Assembly: GCA_026225275.1 (NCBI GenBank)
Contig: JAMFSL010000154.1
Coordinates: forward strand, 1 to 64,000
DNA length: 64,000 nt
Reading direction: 5' to 3'
Source: Puia dinghuensis
Lineage (GTDB): Bacteria > Bacteroidota > Bacteroidia > Chitinophagales > Chitinophagaceae
Of this stretch, positions 61,168 to 64,000 are shown one piece after another. A program made the translations under genes and the position numbers. The notes beneath the pieces were generated by a model. The model saw nothing but the letters and a program-made list of their open reading frames with translations, was not told where the DNA came from and searched no databases. Numbering within the stretch: the first letter of the stretch is position 1; each line of letters opens with the position of its first letter.

Positions 61168-64000
61168 ATGAAAAAAAGACGATTGCTTTGCGCCCTATTG
61201 GGTATCATGACTGTGCTCTCCGCCCTGACACTCAGGGCCCAGCAAAAAACAATCACCGGTAAAGTACTGGATTCAGAAAACAACCCTGTGGCAGGTGTGA
61301 CGGTGACTGTGCAGGGCCAGAACCGGGCTACGCAGACCAGGGAGAAAGGTGATTTCAGCATCCTGGCTTCTCCGGGCGATGTACTTGTATTCACCTCTGT
61401 GGGCTATGAAATGACCGAATCCAGGGTCAGGGCGGGATCGAATATCAAGGTATCGCTGACTGCGGCGGCCAACAGTTTGAATGAGGCCATCGTGGTCGGT
61501 TATGGTACGCAGCAAAAAAAGGAAATTACCGGGTCTATAGTCAGCCTTAAGACGGCGGATCTGCCTAAGGACGTTACGCCTTCGATCAACAATATGCTGC
61601 AAGGGCAGGCGGCGGGTTTGAATGTAGACAGCCGGAGCGCACAGCCCGGCGGTGGATTAAACATCAATATCCGAGGACAGAACTATCCTTTGTATGTGAT
61701 AGACGGGGTGCCCCTCTTTGATAACCAGGCGGCGGAGCCGTCGATCAGCAGCGGGGGGACTTCGAACGAATTAGGCTTTGGCGGCGGTGTGGACCGGGAT
61801 CCTTTAGAAAATATTAACCCATCAGACATCGAATCGATAGAAATTCTGAAGGACGCCAGCGCGACGGCCATTTATGGGTCGGCTGCGGCAAATGGGGTCA
61901 TTCTTATTACTACGAAACATCCAAAAGGCAATAATACCGTGACCACGGAATATTCCGGCGGCTATACAGTTGAAACGCCCAAGCCCTATTTTCATATGCT
62001 GAATGCCACAGACTTCGAGATCCAGCATAACAGGCTGGCATATGATCAGTATCTGTATAACAACGGCCTGCCGCCTTATGGCACGAATACCACAGGTCCC
62101 GGATATTTTCCGCTTTTCAGCCAGGAGCAGATCGATACGGCCGGACAAGGCACGGGCTGGCTGGGATTATTAATGCGGCACGGGATCGTCGATCAGCATA
62201 ATATTTCCATCAATGGGGGCAGCGACCGGACGCAGGTCTTTGCGTCGTTCAACTATTATGATAATAAGGCCATCATGAAGAATTCTGATTTCGTCCGTTA
62301 TGTGGGGCGAGTCAATATTGTGCAGAAGATCAACGACTGGGTAAAAGTGGGTGTCAACCTGACCTTTAGCCAGATCAACAGCAATAATGCCTCTACCGGG
62401 TCCAATGACGGCGGGGCGGAAAAGTACAACTCGTTGCAGGCGGCATACGCCTTTTCCCCTGCCGTCAAGATCTATGACAGTACCGGCGGATTTACCCAGA
62501 CTTTGAATTCTCAGATCATGAACCCGGCAGCTTTCCTGATCATCCAGGACAAATTGCAGACGGGCAGGATCCTGGCTGCTCCCAATGTGGAAGTCAAGGT
62601 GCTGGATCATCTGAAGGTCAACCTCGTAGGGGGCATCGACAGGACTTCTTCGAACCGGCAGTTCTTTCTTCCTTCGGCCGCCAACAATTTCCTTTATCCC
62701 GACGGGATGGCGCAGCTCTCAACGCAGTCCGTCCAGAACTATAGTGCGGAGGGGTATGCGACATATTCGCAGGCATTCGGGGATCATCATATCTCCCTGG
62801 TCGGCGGCGGCGGGTATTATAAGAGTTTCAATGAAAGCACGGGCATGCAGGGAGTAGGCTTTTTTACGGATGCGCTAGGCTATAATGACATTGGCCTGGC
62901 CACCAATCTTGCACAAAACTATGTTCAGTCCTATCATTCGATAGATGTAATCAAGGTATCGCAATTCTTTCGGGCCAACTACGACTACCTGGGTAAATAT
63001 ATGGTGACGATCAATGCCAGGAGGGACGGATCGAGCGACTTTGCAACCAATAAAAAATATGGGGTCTTCGGTGGGGTGTCGGGTGCGTGGCGGATCAGCC
63101 AGGAGGCGTTCCTGGCCGACTCCAAAGTCATCTCCGATCTGAAGTTACGGGCAGGCTATGGGACGGTGGGTGATGATGCCGGCTTGAACGCGCTGGAGCT
63201 GTATTCGACCAATGGCGGAAGTTTCCTGATCGGGAGAGGGGGGGCAGCCACGTATTATCCCAGCGTATCTTCCTCGCAGCTGGCCAATCCGAACCTGACG
63301 TGGGAAACCATCCGGAACACGAATTTTGGTATTGACTACGGGTTTTTAAAGAACAGGATCACCGGTGCGATAGATCTGTTCAGGAATGACAGGATCAACC
63401 TCTTGAACTCCGTGCCTTTGCCTCCCAATAATGCGGTGAGCTATTTGAACACCAACATTGGCTCCCAGCGCAGTCAGGGGGTTGAGTTTTCTATCACCAC
63501 TAAAAATATCCAGGTTAAATCATTCCGGTGGGAAACTTCCTTTAATATAGCTGATTATGTCAACCGCTGGCTGACGAGGGATCCCTACAATCCACTGCAA
63601 CCGTACCAGGGCGTACATGATCGGACCGATGAAGTCTATGGATGGGAGACGGCTGGCATCATTAAATCCGCCTCCCAAATCCCGAGCTATATGCCGTTGG
63701 CAACTCTCGGCAACATCATCTACAAAGACGTCAGCGGAAAGGGTCAATTAGGCGTCGCAGACGTGGTCAAGCTGGGACACGGCAGTCCGGCCTGGAACCT
63801 GGGCATGACCAACCGGTTTTCCTATAAAGCGTTCGACCTGTCTGTCTACATGTATGCGAAGCTGAAAATGTACATGGGAAACAATTTAGCCGGGTTCCTT
63901 AGCCCCTCGATTATCTCGACGTCCACCGCACAGAATACGATAACGGCCATCAAGGGTGTGTGGACGGCCAGCAATCCGAATGGTACGTTGCCGGGAATAG
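61168..64000 (+). CDS. susC: Second SusC-type TonB-dependent receptor, 3' end outside window
   Basis: The frame starts MKKRRLLCALLGIMTVLSALTLRAQ (signal peptide) and stays open for at least 944 codons to the window edge. It has a carboxypeptidase-regulatory-like domain (KVLDSENNPVAGVTVTVQG), the plug region with IVVGYGTQQKKEITGS, the IRGQN segment and LYVIDGVPLF, and long barrel strands (GKYMVTINARRDGSSDFA). It imports oligosaccharides through the outer membrane. It begins 127 bp after the GH35/42-like gene and has its own promoter elements, so it probably starts a new SusC-SusD unit whose partner lies beyond the window. Confidence 0.93.
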   Translation, partial: MKKRRLLCALLGIMTVLSALTLRAQQKTITGKVLDSENNPVAGVTVTVQGQNRATQTREKGDFSILASPGDVLVFTSVGYEMTESRVRAGSNIKVSLTAAANSLNEAIVVGYGTQQKKEITGSIVSLKTADLPKDVTPSINNMLQGQAAGLNVDSRSAQPGGGLNINIRGQNYPLYVIDGVPLFDNQAAEPSISSGGTSNELGFGGGVDRDPLENINPSDIESIEILKDASATAIYGSAAANGVILITTKHPKGNNTVTTEYSGGYTVETPKPYFHMLNATDFEIQHNRLAYDQYLYNNGLPPYGTNTTGPGYFPLFSQEQIDTAGQGTGWLGLLMRHGIVDQHNISINGGSDRTQVFASFNYYDNKAIMKNSDFVRYVGRVNIVQKINDWVKVGVNLTFSQINSNNASTGSNDGGAEKYNSLQAAYAFSPAVKIYDSTGGFTQTLNSQIMNPAAFLIIQDKLQTGRILAAPNVEVKVLDHLKVNLVGGIDRTSSNRQFFLPSAANNFLYPDGMAQLSTQSVQNYSAEGYATYSQAFGDHHISLVGGGGYYKSFNESTGMQGVGFFTDALGYNDIGLATNLAQNYVQSYHSIDVIKVSQFFRANYDYLGKYMVTINARRDGSSDFATNKKYGVFGGVSGAWRISQEAFLADSKVISDLKLRAGYGTVGDDAGLNALELYSTNGGSFLIGRGGAATYYPSVSSSQLANPNLTWETIRNTNFGIDYGFLKNRITGAIDLFRNDRINLLNSVPLPPNNAVSYLNTNIGSQRSQGVEFSITTKNIQVKSFRWETSFNIADYVNRWLTRDPYNPLQPYQGVHDRTDEVYGWETAGIIKSASQIPSYMPLATLGNIIYKDVSGKGQLGVADVVKLGHGSPAWNLGMTNRFSYKAFDLSVYMYAKLKMYMGNNLAGFLSPSIISTSTAQNTITAIKGVWTASNPNGTLPGI

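Noticed and set aside
1-64000. CRISPR array, rRNA or complete tRNA genes
   Set aside because: No regularly spaced identical repeats and no complete cloverleaf-type sequence were seen; the only tRNA-like sequence is the 21-bp 3' fragment at 4136-4156.

Overview
The window looks like chromosomal DNA of a Bacteroidota bacterium, most likely of the Chitinophagaceae type. The evidence is two SusC-type TonB receptors (one with its SusD partner), two hybrid two-component regulators of the HTCS type, many signal-peptide or lipoprotein glycoside hydrolases, and A-rich ribosome-binding regions. Taxonomy is inferred from gene content only.

Layout. (1) 1-4156 is an accessory, more AT-rich segment: an IS4-type transposase cut by the window edge, a DUF4238 protein with a small partner, a lipoprotein and a truncated DUF3825-like gene. 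It stops at a 21-bp copy of a tRNA 3' end (4136-4156), a plausible attachment-site scar. (2) 4213-9679 is a signalling cluster on the minus strand: a multi-PAS histidine kinase between two single-domain response regulators, plus a third receiver whose phospho-acceptor Asp is Glu, a histidine-kinase fragment, and a pair of related small genes of which one is frameshifted. (3) 9938-27717 is a minus-strand polysaccharide utilisation operon: SusC, SusD, an FG-GAP/UnbV lipoprotein, a LacZ-type GH2, a GH43-discoidin-FN3-GH92 fusion and a GH3-PA14 enzyme. (4) 28173-39823 runs divergently on the plus strand: a secreted barrel protein, GH38 alpha-mannosidase, a beta-propeller protein, GH2, GH76 and two NIF3-like proteins. 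(5) 40117-50162 holds two convergent HTCS regulators flanking a decayed GH2 gene. (6) 50413-61040 is a plus-strand operon: PQQ dehydrogenase with an inserted haem-c domain, a double-cupin/SMP-30 lactonase, GH2, a catalytically suspect NlpC/P60 protein and a GH35/42-like enzyme. A second SusC begins at 61168 and runs off the end.

How the parts may work together. GH92, GH38 and GH76 in one locus point to an alpha-mannose-containing glycan, with GH2, GH3 and GH43 removing beta-galactosyl, beta-glucosyl or arabinosyl/xylosyl decorations. The second operon couples beta-glycosidases to periplasmic aldose oxidation (dehydrogenase, then lactonase), so some released sugar may be oxidised outside the cytoplasm before uptake. 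Inverted repeats upstream of the HTCS gene (39938-39967) and of the second SusC (61107-61123) share the core ACAATTCG, and the second SusC and the mannosidase operon share ACAATYCGACAAG, which suggests a common regulator. The window also carries several decayed or frameshifted genes: the GH92 C-terminus, the GH2 between the regulators, the histidine-kinase fragment, the small frameshifted paralogue and the DUF3825 fragment.
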